Shown in pieces: positions 18,022 through 27,348 of a DNA stretch of 56,616 nucleotides. The translations under genes were made by a program, and so were the position numbers. The first letter of the stretch is position 1. Every line of letters starts with the position of its first letter. The stretch is from positions 1 through 56,616 of the forward strand of contig DATFMP010000071.1 in NCBI GenBank assembly GCA_035266845.1. Reading direction: 5' to 3'. The notes under the pieces are model-generated. The model saw nothing but the letters and a program-made list of their open reading frames with translations. It did no database searches and was not told the origin of the DNA. Source of the DNA: DATFMP01 sp035266845. Its GTDB lineage: Bacteria > SAR324 > JACQKK01.

Positions 18022-19014
18022 GTGAAGCGCCTCCTGCACGTCGTCCTGGCCGCGGCCATCACGGCCCTCACACTGCTGTATGCCTTGTGGGGCGTCAATT
18101 TCGAGAAGCTGGGCCACCTGCTGGCCGGTGCGGACTACCGGCTGGTCGCTCCCTTCCTGGGCTTCCTGTTCCTCTTCTTCTTGTTCACTGGGCTGAACTG
18201 GAACCTGATCCTGCGCTCCCAGGGCCGTTATCGGCTCAGGCAGACGGCGCCGGCGATGATGATCGGCTTTGCCGGCAACAACGTGCTGCCGGCCCACCTG
18301 GGCGAGTTGGTGCGCTCGGTGGTGTTCGGGCGTCAGCAGGGCCTGTCCGCCTCGGCCGTGTTCATGACGCTGGTGGTGGAGCGGCTGCTGGATGTGTTCG
18401 CGATCCTGGTCTACTACTTCGTGGCCGTGCTGCTGATCCACCCCTTTCCGGAGAGCATCCGCGTGGGGGCTGGGGCCACGGCCGCCGTGATTGCCGTGGC
18501 CTGCGTGGGCATCGCCGTGTTCCTGCGCTTCCCGCGGGTCTTCGAGCGGCTGTGGGAGCGCTACTCGCGGCCCCTGCCCGCCGCACTGCGGACGCGCGGC
18601 AGCCACCTGCTGCACAATGCCGTGCTGGGGCTCTCCGCCCTCAAGTCTCCCGCGCTGCTGGCGGCGATGGTGCTGCACGCGCTGGCCAAGTGGGCCTCGT
18701 GCGGGGGCATGGTCTGGCTGGCGCTGCTGGCCTTCGGCACTCACGTGCCGTGGGCCGTGTGCATGATCGTCGTGGCGGTGTTTGCCGTGGCCGTGACGCT
18801 GCCCACCGCGCCGGGCTTCGTCGGTACGGCACAGGCGGTGTTCGTCTTTGCCCTGGGCCCTTTCGGCGTACCGCAGGAAACTGCCCTGGCCGCCAGCGTG
18901 CTCTATCTCGTGGCGCAATGGATTCCCGTTACGCTGGTGGGCGCATTCTGCTTCGCCACCACCGGCCTGCACCTGCGCGAAGTACGTTCCGAGGCCGAGC
19001 ACCTGCAGACCTGA
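18022..19014 (+). CDS. Lysylphosphatidylglycerol synthase TM-region / flippase-like membrane protein (UPF0104 family)
   Basis: A 330-residue integral membrane protein with about eight hydrophobic segments. It carries family residues such as FAGNNVLPAHLGELVRSVVFGRQQGLSASAVFMTLVVERLLDVF (the LPAR/GE-R and ERLxD blocks) and LPTAPGFVGTAQAVFVF near the end. This is the membrane domain of the MprF flippase/AglD/YbhN group (PF03706), without the aminoacyl-transferase domain. A role in lipid or lipid-linked glycan translocation is inferred from the family only. The start is GTG at 18022, directly before a basic residue pair and TM1. No operon partner is evident, with 136 nt after gltD. Confidence 0.8.
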   Translation: MKRLLHVVLAAAITALTLLYALWGVNFEKLGHLLAGADYRLVAPFLGFLFLFFLFTGLNWNLILRSQGRYRLRQTAPAMMIGFAGNNVLPAHLGELVRSVVFGRQQGLSASAVFMTLVVERLLDVFAILVYYFVAVLLIHPFPESIRVGAGATAAVIAVACVGIAVFLRFPRVFERLWERYSRPLPAALRTRGSHLLHNAVLGLSALKSPALLAAMVLHALAKWASCGGMVWLALLAFGTHVPWAVCMIVVAVFAVAVTLPTAPGFVGTAQAVFVFALGPFGVPQETALAASVLYLVAQWIPVTLVGAFCFATTGLHLREVRSEAEHLQT

Positions 19015-19295
19015 GCCCGGCATTCGGTTGAGTTTGCCCTGGTGCGCACGCCTCGGCTTGGTACCGGCCCCTCAGTGGCTGGACATGCGTCTCAATATCG
19101 ACTATTGAACGCGGACTGCCTGCTAGTTCGGCAGTTCAGGGCCCTTTGCGGAAACGGCCCACAATTGGGGGGCAGGTTTCGCTCTCCATTTCCTTGATTG
19201 TCGGCTGCAACGCGAGGCCAGCACCGCGTTGGGTGCATGCGCCTCTCAGACGGCAGTCGGGTATCGTCGTGCAATCAAAAAAGTGAGGTATTTGC

Positions 19296-20126
19296 ATGCT
19301 TTCACGCATTCGTGCGCAGGTGTTCATTGGCATTGTTGTCGCCTTCCTCGCAGCTTCCTGCGGTGGCAACCGAATCCTGATTACGCCACCGGCTGAGAAG
19401 GTGAAGAAAGTCGCGCTCGTCAGCGTTACCGCGCAGCGGGGCATCCGGAACCTGGATGGTGGCGGAGGCCTGACGGCCGGTCTGAGCGCCATGTCGTCGA
19501 TGATGGGTGGCAACAAGAAGGATGGCGGCAAGGTGGGTGGCCTGGACTTCGGCGGCACGCGGCTGGTCGACTATGCCGTGACGGCCTTCGAGCAGGAAAT
19601 CAATAAGGTGCCGGGCTGGCAGGTGGTGCCCACCTCCAGCGTGATCCACTCGCAGGCCTACACAAAGTTCGCCGAAGGCCATAAGACAATGATGGGCGGG
19701 CTTGGGCAGGCGGTGTCGAACCTCGCCATGTTCGGTCCGGAAGGCATGGTGGCCGTCTACGCACCTTCGCAGTCCACGACAACCAAGCAGTTGCTCACCG
19801 AACTGGCACAGGACCTCAACGTGGATGCCGTGGCGGTGCTGGACCTGGACATCGCGTACAAGCCCTATACTGCCATCGGCGGTTCGGGTACGGCCGTTGC
19901 GGCAGTGGGTGAGGGCCTGGTGGTGGTCAACCGCTTCGGTGACTACGCCATCATCGTCGAGCCGCCGAAGGATTCGCGCTATCGCGAAAACTCCGAGGAG
20001 ACAACGGCCATGCTGGCGGGCGAGGTCATGTTCAATGACAACGTGGAGGCAATGTACAAGGACTCGATCCACAAAGGGCTGTCCATGATTCGCGAGGACA
20101 TCACCGCAGACTTGCAGAAGAAGTAG
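19296..20126 (+). CDS. Hypothetical lipoprotein
   Basis: A 276-residue predicted lipoprotein: a hydrophobic signal with lipobox LAASC (Cys22). The mature part is rich in glycine near residues 50-85 (DGGGGLTAG...KKDGGKVGG) and then looks globular, with a strand AVAVLDLDIAYKPY. The architecture (signal, lipobox, a KKVALVSVT strand, a later SSVIHSQAY segment) recalls CsgG-type or TolB-N-like periplasmic proteins, but the similarity is too weak to name. The start ATG at 19296 has GTGAGG upstream. The gene stands alone; the 281 nt before it hold no feature I can support. Codon use is less GC-rich than that of its neighbours. Confidence 0.7.
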   Translation: MLSRIRAQVFIGIVVAFLAASCGGNRILITPPAEKVKKVALVSVTAQRGIRNLDGGGGLTAGLSAMSSMMGGNKKDGGKVGGLDFGGTRLVDYAVTAFEQEINKVPGWQVVPTSSVIHSQAYTKFAEGHKTMMGGLGQAVSNLAMFGPEGMVAVYAPSQSTTTKQLLTELAQDLNVDAVAVLDLDIAYKPYTAIGGSGTAVAAVGEGLVVVNRFGDYAIIVEPPKDSRYRENSEETTAMLAGEVMFNDNVEAMYKDSIHKGLSMIREDITADLQKK

Positions 20127-20309
20127 CTACACGAACTTACCGCAGGCTGGGCGGCTCCGTCTGAACGATGGCGCGGCCCGGCCTGTTCCCGCCGAATACT
20201 GGCTGTCCGGCCGGCCGGATGCTATGGTGTCCGCGCCCGTGGGGAACTGGCCGGCCGACGTGCCCGCCGCCGCCCCGCCCCATCGCCCGAGCTACCTATC
20301 GCCCTGCCT

Positions 20310-21617
20310 ATGTCCGCCGCGTTGCGAACCCAGGCCGTCGCCCTGTATCGGCAGGGGCTGGCGCGCATCACGCCCGAGTACCTGCTGCGCCAAGCCCTGG
20401 CCGTAAACGAAGCGGTGGAGCTCACTTTCCTGGATCGCCGCGAGCGCCTGCCGCTGGCAGCGGGGGGGCGCTTGTGGCTGTTGTGCATCGGCAAGGCCGC
20501 CGCGCCCATGGCCGCGGAGGCGCACAGCCTGCTGGGCGGGCGCATCGCCGGGGGGCTGGTGGTGACCAAGGAGGGCTTCGCGCTGCCGGGTCTGCCCTGG
20601 CCGGTGCACGAGACGGGGCACCCCGTGCCGGATGCCCGTGGCGTGGCCGCTGCCCAGGCGGTGGAAGCGCTGCTGCAGCAGGTGGGCGCGGAGGATCTGG
20701 TGCTGGTGATGGTCTCCGGCGGGGCTTCGGCGCTGCTCCCCGCGCCCCTGGCCGGGATCACGCTGGAGGAGAAGCAGCGCCTGGTGCAGCTCATGCTGCG
20801 CACCAATATGGACATCCACGAGATCAATACGGTGCGCAAGGCCATCTCGCGCTTCAAGGGCGGCGGTTTGGCGGCGCTGGCCGCACCGGCCCGGGTGGTG
20901 GGCCTGTACCTGTCGGACGTGTCCGGGGACAACCTGTCCTCCATCGGCTCCGGCCCCACTGTGCCTGAGCCGGTGGACTTCCCGGCCGTGGTGCTGTTGC
21001 TCCAGGCCAAGGGCATCTGGGAGCAGGTGCCGGCCAGCATCCGCAGCGTGTTGGAGCGCGGCGAGGCGCCGCCCAAGGTGCCGCCCACGCCGCCCGTGAA
21101 CGGATTGATCGGCACCAACCGGCACCTGCTGCGCGCCATCCGCGAGGCTGCCGAGGACACGGGCTTCCGGCCGCACGTGAACGAGGAGCCCACCACCGGC
21201 CTCAACGCCGAGGCACTCCCGGGGCTGCTCGGGCGCTGGGACGCCCTGCGGCAGGCGCAGGGCGGACGCGGCGGGCCGCTGTGCTTGGTCTCGGGCGGGG
21301 AGACGACGGTGGAGGTGACCGGCCACGGGCTGGGAGGGCGCTGCCAGGAACTGGCGGCGCTGGCCATGCCGCGCCTGGACGCGTGCACGGTGTTCCTGGC
21401 GGCCGGCTCGGACGGCAACGACGGGCCCACGGACGCCGCCGGGGGCGTGGTGGACCGGGAGAGCTGGCAGCGCGTGCAGGCCGAGGGCATCCCCTACGAG
21501 GCGTTGCTGGCGGACAACGACAGCTACCATCTGCTCGAGCGCTCGGGGAACCTCATCAAGGTGCCGCCCACGCGCAACAACGTGATGGATGTGCACCTGT
21601 TTCTGGAGCAGGGCTGA
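20310..21617 (+). CDS. Glycerate 2-kinase / hydroxypyruvate reductase-like protein (MOFRL family)
   Basis: A 435-residue DUF4147-MOFRL protein. The N-terminal domain contains IGKAAAPMAAEAHSLLG, the loop VMVSGGASALLPAPLAGITLEEK, and the RKAISRFKGGGLAALAAP block. The C-terminal MOFRL domain carries LCLVSGGETTVEVTGHGLGGRCQELAALAM and AAGSDGNDGPTDAAGGVVD. Bacterial members (GckA/TtuD) phosphorylate glycerate to 2-phosphoglycerate, feeding glycolysis; the older name is hydroxypyruvate reductase. The ATG at 20310 fits the family N-terminus (LRTQAVALYRQGLARITPEYLL). The gene is convergent with the FNT channel gene, with 18 nt between stops. Confidence 0.88.
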   Translation: MSAALRTQAVALYRQGLARITPEYLLRQALAVNEAVELTFLDRRERLPLAAGGRLWLLCIGKAAAPMAAEAHSLLGGRIAGGLVVTKEGFALPGLPWPVHETGHPVPDARGVAAAQAVEALLQQVGAEDLVLVMVSGGASALLPAPLAGITLEEKQRLVQLMLRTNMDIHEINTVRKAISRFKGGGLAALAAPARVVGLYLSDVSGDNLSSIGSGPTVPEPVDFPAVVLLLQAKGIWEQVPASIRSVLERGEAPPKVPPTPPVNGLIGTNRHLLRAIREAAEDTGFRPHVNEEPTTGLNAEALPGLLGRWDALRQAQGGRGGPLCLVSGGETTVEVTGHGLGGRCQELAALAMPRLDACTVFLAAGSDGNDGPTDAAGGVVDRESWQRVQAEGIPYEALLADNDSYHLLERSGNLIKVPPTRNNVMDVHLFLEQG

Positions 21618-21635
21618 GCGTCGCCGCAGCCGGCC

Positions 21636-22514
21636 TCACACCTCGTGTCGGTCGCCGCGCAGGTAGATGAACCAGTACACCAGCCCCACCAAGCCCCCGC
21701 CCCCGATGATGTTGCCGATCGTCACGGGCAGCAGGTTGTGCAACAGGAAACTGTGCCAGGTGAGCGCCGCATAGGTCTCCGGGCGGGCGCCCACCAGCGC
21801 CAGGAAGGCCGCATCCCCTTTGATCAGCAGGCCGATGGGGATGAAATACATGTTGGCGACGCAGTGCTCGAAGCCGGCGGCCACGAACGCCGTGATGGGA
21901 AAGATGACGGCCAGGATCTTGTCCGTTACCGTGCGTGCGGCCATGGCCAGCCACACGGCCAGGCACACCAGTGCGTTGCAGAGGATGCCCAGCACCAGCG
22001 CTGGGAAGAAGCTCAGCCCCACCTTGTTCACGGCGATGCCGAGAGCATTGAGACCGACCGCCCCGCCCGCGAAGGCATATTGGCCACTGAGCCATACCAG
22101 CACGGCCGTGGCCAGTGCGCCCGCCATGTTGCCCGCATAGACCAGCGCCCAATTGCGCAGCACCCGGCCCGCGGTGATCTTGTGGGCCATCCAGGCCATC
22201 ACGATCAGGTTGTTGCCCGTGAACAGCTCGGCCCCGGCGACGACCACCAGGATCAGGCCCAGGCTGAACACTAAGCCGCCCAGCAGGCGCGAGACGCCCC
22301 ATGGCAGGCTCGCACCGCCCGTGGTGGTCACGGTGGTGGCGAAGACAGCGCCCATGGCGATGAAGGCCCCGGCCAGCACGGCCAGCGCCAGGATCTCCGT
22401 GGCACCCATGCCGGCCTTGCGCACGCCCAGGTCCTCGGCGATGCGGGCCACGTCGGCGGGCAGGATGGCATCCAGGGTGTGGCGGGTACGTTCGCGGGAA
22501 GGGGCCTCGGCCAT
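21636..22514 (-). CDS. Formate/nitrite transporter (FNT) family channel
   Basis: A 292-residue inner-membrane protein with six hydrophobic segments, typical of FocA/NirC pentameric anion channels. Family residues: GAFIAMGAVFATTV, LVVVAGAELFTGNN, GNMAGALATAVL, GILCNALVCLAVWLA, FPITAFVAAGFEHCVANMYFIP (the central histidine) and LLPVTIGNIIGGGGLVGLVYW. The N-terminal 35 residues are soluble, as in FocA. The substrate (formate, nitrite, acetate or similar) cannot be assigned; no formate lyase or nitrite reductase gene is adjacent. The start is ATG at 22514. The gene lies downstream of metH in the same orientation, separated by 199 nt with a hairpin. Confidence 0.9.
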   Translation of the reverse strand: MAEAPSRERTRHTLDAILPADVARIAEDLGVRKAGMGATEILALAVLAGAFIAMGAVFATTVTTTGGASLPWGVSRLLGGLVFSLGLILVVVAGAELFTGNNLIVMAWMAHKITAGRVLRNWALVYAGNMAGALATAVLVWLSGQYAFAGGAVGLNALGIAVNKVGLSFFPALVLGILCNALVCLAVWLAMAARTVTDKILAVIFPITAFVAAGFEHCVANMYFIPIGLLIKGDAAFLALVGARPETYAALTWHSFLLHNLLPVTIGNIIGGGGLVGLVYWFIYLRGDRHEV

Positions 22515-22667
22515 GGTTTCCTCAGGCTCGGGACAAGGTGGCAGAGCGGTGCGTCGGCAGCCGCTCGGTTGCGCGTCTCCCCTGTCTCAAGCGTAGCTTG
22601 GCCGTGCATCCGCGGGAAGGGGCATGGTGCCGACGCCACCTCTGGGCTCAGCTTTCTGGTGGGGACA

Positions 22668-22684
22668 TGGGGGTAAAACCCCCA
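22668..22684 (-). terminator. Hairpin downstream of metH
   Basis: TGGGGG and CCCCCA pair around a 5-nt A/T loop (TTTTA on the minus strand), 30 nt beyond the metH stop. The stem is short (6 bp) and lacks a U-tract. Confidence 0.35.
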
Positions 22685-22713
22685 GTGGCAGAAATACTCT
22701 TCAATACAATAGC

Positions 22714-25700
22714 CTATGCCGGCTCCTCGGCCAGGGCGTCCTCGCCCACGGAGAAGTACGCGGCGTCGGGATGGTGGAAGACCAGGGCCGACACGGATGC
22801 CTCGGGTTCCATCATGAAGCCGTCGGTGAGGGTCACGCCGATGCGTTCGGGCTCCAGCAGCCGGAACAGCTTGGCTTGGTCCTCCAGGTTGGGGCAGGCC
22901 GGATAGCCGAAGGAGTAGCGCTTGCCCCGGTATTTGGCCTGGAAGCGCTGCGTCATGGTCAGCTCCGGCGCATCGGGGAAGCCCCACATGGTGCGCAGCT
23001 TGGCGTGCAGCCACTCCGCCGCCGCCTCCGCGGTCTCCAGCGCCAGGGCCTGCAGCACGTGGCTGCGCAGGTACTGCCCCTCGGCCTTGAGTTGCTCGGC
23101 GCGCTCGCGGATGCCCTCGCCGGCGGTCACCACCAACAGACCCACGTGGTCGCGCCGCTCGCCATCGGCCGGCAGCACGAAGTCCGGCAGGGCCAAGCCC
23201 TCCGGCTTGTTCTGGCGCGGCAGCTCGAACTGTTCGGTTACGCGACCGTCGGGGCCGTACAGCGTGAGGCAGTTGCCGTCCGACTCCGCAGGGCAGAACT
23301 GCCACAAGGCGCGCGCGGTCATGGCACCGGCGCGGCACTCGGCCTTCACCGCTTCCACCACCTCGCGCAGTTCCAGGGCCTTGGGGTCCTTCTTGTCCAG
23401 CAGGGTGCGGGCGTTGCCGCGCAGGCCCAGGTGCTTGCCATAGAGCATCTGCGGGTTGACGAAGCTCCATACCTCGTCCAGGTGCAGCCGGGGCAGCACG
23501 TGGCGCTCCGCGTCCGATACCTCCGGGATGGGCAAATCCACGCGCACGCTGGCCGAGCGCCGCCCCTCGTGCCGGACGGGGCCGCGCTGCTTGGCCGCAG
23601 GCGCGGGCAGGGCAGCGTCCTCCGCCGCCAGGCGGGCCTCCAGCTTGGGCCGTTCGGCCGGATTGGTGATCTGGTTGGCCAGGTCCAGGCCGCTCATGGC
23701 GTCCTTGGAATAGGCCACCAGCGAGCCATAGGCGGGGGCGATGCGCTTGCGCGAGAACGCGCGGCTCAGGGCGGCCCCGCCCACCAGGATCGGCGCCTGC
23801 ACGCCGGCGGTGCGCAGGTCCTCCGCCGTGACCACCATCTGCTGGGCGGATTTGACCAGCAGGCCGGAGAGCCCGATCAGGTCCGGCTTGTGCTCCCGGT
23901 AGGCCGCGATCAGCTTCTCCGGCGGGCACTTGATGCCCAGGTTGATCACCTTGTAGCCGTTGTTGGTGAAGATGATGTCCACCAGGTTCTTGCCGATGTC
24001 ATGTACGTCGCCCTTCACCGTGGCCAGGATCATGGAGCCGTGGTGCACGGTGTCGTGCTTCTCCATGAACTGCTCCAGGTGGTTCACGGCGGCCTTCATG
24101 GCCTCGGCGCTCTGCAGTACCTCCGCCACGATGAGCTTGTTGTCGTTGAACAGGCGCCCCACCTGGTCCATGCCGGCCATCAGGGGGCCGTTGATGATCT
24201 CCAGCGGCCTGCGCGACGTGCGGGCCTCCTCCAGGTCGGCGATGAGGCCGTCCTTGGAGCCCTCCACGATGTAGCGCGCCAGGCGCTCCTCCAGAGGTAG
24301 CGATTCCTTGGCCACCTGCTGTGAGGCGGGCGTGCGCTCGCGGAAGTGCGCGGCGAAGGCGGCGATGGGGTCGTCGCCGCGGTTGAAGAGCAGGTCATCG
24401 GCCAGTTGCTTCTCTTCCTCGGGGATGCTGGCATAGCGCTGCAGTTTCTCCGAGTTCACGATGGCCAGGTCCAGCCCGGCCTGCACGCAGTGATAGAGGA
24501 ACACCGCATTGAGCACTTCGCGCCCCGCCTCCGGCAGCCCGAAGCTGACGTTGCTGATGCCCAGCACGGTACGGCAGAGCGGGAAGGCCTCCTTGATCAG
24601 GCGCACGCCCTCGATGGTCTCCTCCGCCGAGCCGATGTAGTTCTCGTCCCCCGTGGCGCAGGGGAAGACCAGCGGATCGAAGATGAGGTCCTCGGGCGGC
24701 ACGCCGTACTTGCCGGTGAGCAGGTCGTGGGAGCGCCGGGCCACCTCCAGCTTGCGCTGGCGGGTGACGGCCATGCCGTGCTCGGGGTCGTCGTCGATGG
24801 TGCCCACGATGAGCGCCGCACCGAACTCGCGGGCCAGCGGCACGACGGTCTGGAAGCGCTCCTCACCATCCTCCAGGTTGATGGAGTTGATGATGCTCTT
24901 GCCCTGGCAGTAGGGCAGGGCGATCTCGATCACCTTGGCGTCGGTGGAGTCGATCATCAGCGGCACCTTCACCTTCTGGATCACCTGCTCCAGGAAGCGC
25001 TGCATGTCCGCCGTCTCGTCCCGGTCCGGGTTGGCCAGGTTGATGTCGATGATCTGCGCCCCGCTGTTCACCTGCCGCCGGGCGATGTCGCTGGCCTCGT
25101 CGAACTGCTCGGCCTCGATCTGGCGCTTGAACTTGCGTGAGCCCACGGTGTTCGTACGCTCGCCCACGATGACCGGGCGGATCTCGTCCGTCAGCTCCAG
25201 GAACTCGATGCCCGAGACGAACGAGCGGTGGTATTCGGGCGCGTGGCGGGGCGCCTTGCCCCGGGCCAGCGCGGCGAAGGCTTCGATGTGCCGGGCGGTC
25301 GTACCGCAGCAGCCGCCGATCACGTTCACCCAACCGTGGTCGATGAAGCGCTCCAACACCGCGCTCATCATCTCCGGCGTCTCCAGGTAGTGTCCGTCCT
25401 CGTCCGGCAGCCCGGCGTTGGGCATCACGGCCACGGGCGCCTTGGCCAGCGCGGCCAGAGAGCGCAGGTGGTCGGTCATGAAGCTGGGGCCTGTGGCGCA
25501 GTTGAGCCCCACGTACAGCAGGTCGTGGTGCATGATGCTGGTGTAGAAAGCCTCCACGCTTTGCCCGGCCAGCATGGTGCCCATGGGCTCGATGGTGCAG
25601 GAGACGGCTATCGGCACGCGCTGGCCGGTCTCCGCCGCCGCCCGCTCGATGCCCAGCAGGGCGGCCTTCACGTTGCGCGTGTCCTGGCTGGTTTCCACCA

Positions 25701-26199
25701 GCAGGAAGTCCACGCCCCCGGCCACCAGGCCCAGGGCCTGGTCGTGGAAGTTGCGCTCCAGATCCTCGAAGGTGGTGCCGCCCGTGACGGAGATGGCCTT
25801 AGTGGTGGGGCCCATGGAGCCCGCCACGAAGCGCGGCCGCTCGGGCGTGCTGAAGCGATCCGCCGCCGCCCGGGCCAGCTCCGCGGCGCGGCGGTTCAGC
25901 GCGATGGCCTGCTCGGCCAGGTCATATTCGGCCAGCACCATGGGCGTGCCGCCGAACGTGTTCGTCTCCACCACGTCCGCCCCGGCACGCAGATAATCCT
26001 CGTGCATGGCGGTCACCACGTCCGGCCGCGTCTGCACCAGGTACTCGTTGCAGCCCTCGTAGTCCGGCCCGTCGAAGTCCTCCGCGGTCAGGTCGCAGGA
26101 TTGCAGGTAGGTGCCCGTGGCGCCGTCCAGCACAAGGATGCGCTCGGCCAGGGCGGCGCGCAGGGCCGCGATGCGGTGGGTGCGATCGTCTGGGGTCAA
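22714..26199 (-). CDS. metH: Cobalamin-dependent methionine synthase
   Basis: Transfers a methyl group from methyltetrahydrofolate via cobalamin to homocysteine. It has 1161 residues with all four modules. The homocysteine domain (1 to about 340) has DGATGTYLQ and zinc cysteines in GLNCATGP and GGCCGTT (about residue 295). The pterin domain (about 350-630) includes VGERTNTVGSRKF. The B12 domain has the cobalt-ligating histidine in GDVHDIGKNLV (about residue 733) and GLSGLLVKS. The AdoMet reactivation domain (about 920-1161) includes RYSFGYPACPNLEDQAKLF. The start ATG at 26199 begins shortly before the DGATGT block. The ArsR-methyltransferase gene ends 59 nt upstream, so the two are probably one operon driven by the promoter at 27261-27289. 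Confidence 0.97.
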   Translation of the reverse strand: MTPDDRTHRIAALRAALAERILVLDGATGTYLQSCDLTAEDFDGPDYEGCNEYLVQTRPDVVTAMHEDYLRAGADVVETNTFGGTPMVLAEYDLAEQAIALNRRAAELARAAADRFSTPERPRFVAGSMGPTTKAISVTGGTTFEDLERNFHDQALGLVAGGVDFLLVETSQDTRNVKAALLGIERAAAETGQRVPIAVSCTIEPMGTMLAGQSVEAFYTSIMHHDLLYVGLNCATGPSFMTDHLRSLAALAKAPVAVMPNAGLPDEDGHYLETPEMMSAVLERFIDHGWVNVIGGCCGTTARHIEAFAALARGKAPRHAPEYHRSFVSGIEFLELTDEIRPVIVGERTNTVGSRKFKRQIEAEQFDEASDIARRQVNSGAQIIDINLANPDRDETADMQRFLEQVIQKVKVPLMIDSTDAKVIEIALPYCQGKSIINSINLEDGEERFQTVVPLAREFGAALIVGTIDDDPEHGMAVTRQRKLEVARRSHDLLTGKYGVPPEDLIFDPLVFPCATGDENYIGSAEETIEGVRLIKEAFPLCRTVLGISNVSFGLPEAGREVLNAVFLYHCVQAGLDLAIVNSEKLQRYASIPEEEKQLADDLLFNRGDDPIAAFAAHFRERTPASQQVAKESLPLEERLARYIVEGSKDGLIADLEEARTSRRPLEIINGPLMAGMDQVGRLFNDNKLIVAEVLQSAEAMKAAVNHLEQFMEKHDTVHHGSMILATVKGDVHDIGKNLVDIIFTNNGYKVINLGIKCPPEKLIAAYREHKPDLIGLSGLLVKSAQQMVVTAEDLRTAGVQAPILVGGAALSRAFSRKRIAPAYGSLVAYSKDAMSGLDLANQITNPAERPKLEARLAAEDAALPAPAAKQRGPVRHEGRRSASVRVDLPIPEVSDAERHVLPRLHLDEVWSFVNPQMLYGKHLGLRGNARTLLDKKDPKALELREVVEAVKAECRAGAMTARALWQFCPAESDGNCLTLYGPDGRVTEQFELPRQNKPEGLALPDFVLPADGERRDHVGLLVVTAGEGIRERAEQLKAEGQYLRSHVLQALALETAEAAAEWLHAKLRTMWGFPDAPELTMTQRFQAKYRGKRYSFGYPACPNLEDQAKLFRLLEPERIGVTLTDGFMMEPEASVSALVFHHPDAAYFSVGEDALAEEPA

Positions 26200-26258
26200 G
26201 GTCGTCCAGCCTCGTCAGGAGTGGCCGGCCGCACGTGGGCGACCGCGCCGGATTGCGT

Positions 26259-27233
26259 TCAGCGGCGGGCCCTGCGGCCCGCTCCCTTGGTTTTCACGCC
26301 CGTGGCCAGCAGCACGCGGAAGACCTCCCCGCGCCGCTGGTGTACCTGCTCCAGGGCTACCTCATCGAAGCCCGCCTGCGTCAACATGTCCGTCAGTTGC
26401 TCGGATGCGAAGCCCAGGTGGCGGTGGCCCAGCTTCTCCAGCACCCATGACTGGTGGTGCGGTACCAGATCCACCACCAGCACGCGGCCACCGGGCTGCA
26501 GCAGGCGTTGGGCCAGGGCCAAGCCCTGTTCGGGGGTCGCCATGTGGTGCAGGGATTGGGAGAACACGGCCAAGTCGTACGCCCCGTCCGGCTCGGCCAG
26601 GGTCTCAATGCGGGCCACGCGGAACTCCACGTTGTCCCGCCGCTCACGCTCGGCGCGCTTGCGGGCCGCGGTCACGGCGTGCGGGTTGGAATCGATGCCC
26701 AGCACGCGGCGGGCGAAGCGGCTGATCTCCACGGTGATCGTGCCGTCGCCGCAGCCCAGGTCGATCGCGTCCAGGGGCGGCAACAGGAAGTGCAGCGCGC
26801 GCGACCAGGCGAACCAGCTCTGCCCCGGCTCCAGCAGCTTGTCGGAGAGCCCGCCGCCGAAGTTGTCCCGCTGGCGCAGCACCTCGGTCAGCCGTGGCAG
26901 GTCACTGAAGGGGTCGTCCGCCTCGGTCAGGTGCTGGCTCACGAACGCCCACACCGTGCCCAGGTCTCCGTTCAGCTCGCTCTCGCCTTCGGCCTCGGCA
27001 CCGGTAATCTGCACCCGCGAGGGCGCCTGGTAGTACGTCCATACGCCCTCCTTGCGCTCCTCCACCAATCCCGCCTTGCGCAGCAGGCTCAGATGCCGGG
27101 AGATGCCCGATTGCGCCAGTCCCAGGATGGACGTAAGCTCGCTCACGTTGAGGGGCTCACGCGCCACCAGGCGCAGGATACGCAGGCGCGTATCGTCCCC
27201 CAGCAGCTTCAAGGCATTGGCCAGCTCGATCAT
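26259..27233 (-). CDS. ArsR-family regulator fused to a SAM-dependent methyltransferase
   Basis: A 324-residue two-domain protein. Residues 1-95 are an ArsR/SmtB winged helix (LKLLGDDTRLRILRLVAREPLNVSELTSILGLAQSGISRHLSLLRKAGLVEERKEG). The metal-site cysteine ELCVC motif is absent; ELTSI stands there. Residues about 145-300 are a class I methyltransferase with motif I DLGCGDGTITVEIS (about residue 158) and the later VVDLVPHHQ block. Such fusions often sit next to methionine or SAM-cycle genes, and this one lies directly upstream of metH, which suggests sensing of SAM or SAH to control methionine synthesis (inference). The ATG at 27231-27233 begins MIELANALKLLGD, the family N-terminus. Transcription is divergent from the pseudouridine synthase. 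Confidence 0.88.
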   Translation of the reverse strand: MIELANALKLLGDDTRLRILRLVAREPLNVSELTSILGLAQSGISRHLSLLRKAGLVEERKEGVWTYYQAPSRVQITGAEAEGESELNGDLGTVWAFVSQHLTEADDPFSDLPRLTEVLRQRDNFGGGLSDKLLEPGQSWFAWSRALHFLLPPLDAIDLGCGDGTITVEISRFARRVLGIDSNPHAVTAARKRAERERRDNVEFRVARIETLAEPDGAYDLAVFSQSLHHMATPEQGLALAQRLLQPGGRVLVVDLVPHHQSWVLEKLGHRHLGFASEQLTDMLTQAGFDEVALEQVHQRRGEVFRVLLATGVKTKGAGRRARR

Positions 27234-27260
27234 CGGCTCCGCTCATCGAATCAACGTAGC

Positions 27261-27289
27261 AGTATATAGTGATGAACTGGCATTGGCAA
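27261..27289 (-). promoter_or_regulatory. Sigma70-type promoter of the arsR-metH operon
   Basis: On the minus strand, TTGCCA (27289-27284) and TATACT (27266-27261) are separated by exactly 17 nt, 28 nt upstream of the regulator ATG. The surrounding AT-rich stretch is unusual for this genome and could hold the regulator's own operator. Confidence 0.65.
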
Positions 27290-27348
27290 CCGTGGGACGC
27301 ACGGCGGTGGTGGTGTGCGTGCATCCCGGCGGGGGTGCCGGAGGCCCG

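Noticed and set aside
27234..27348. SAH or SAM riboswitch before the arsR-metH operon
   Set aside because: The predicted transcript leader is only about 20 nt, too short for either, and no consensus is seen.
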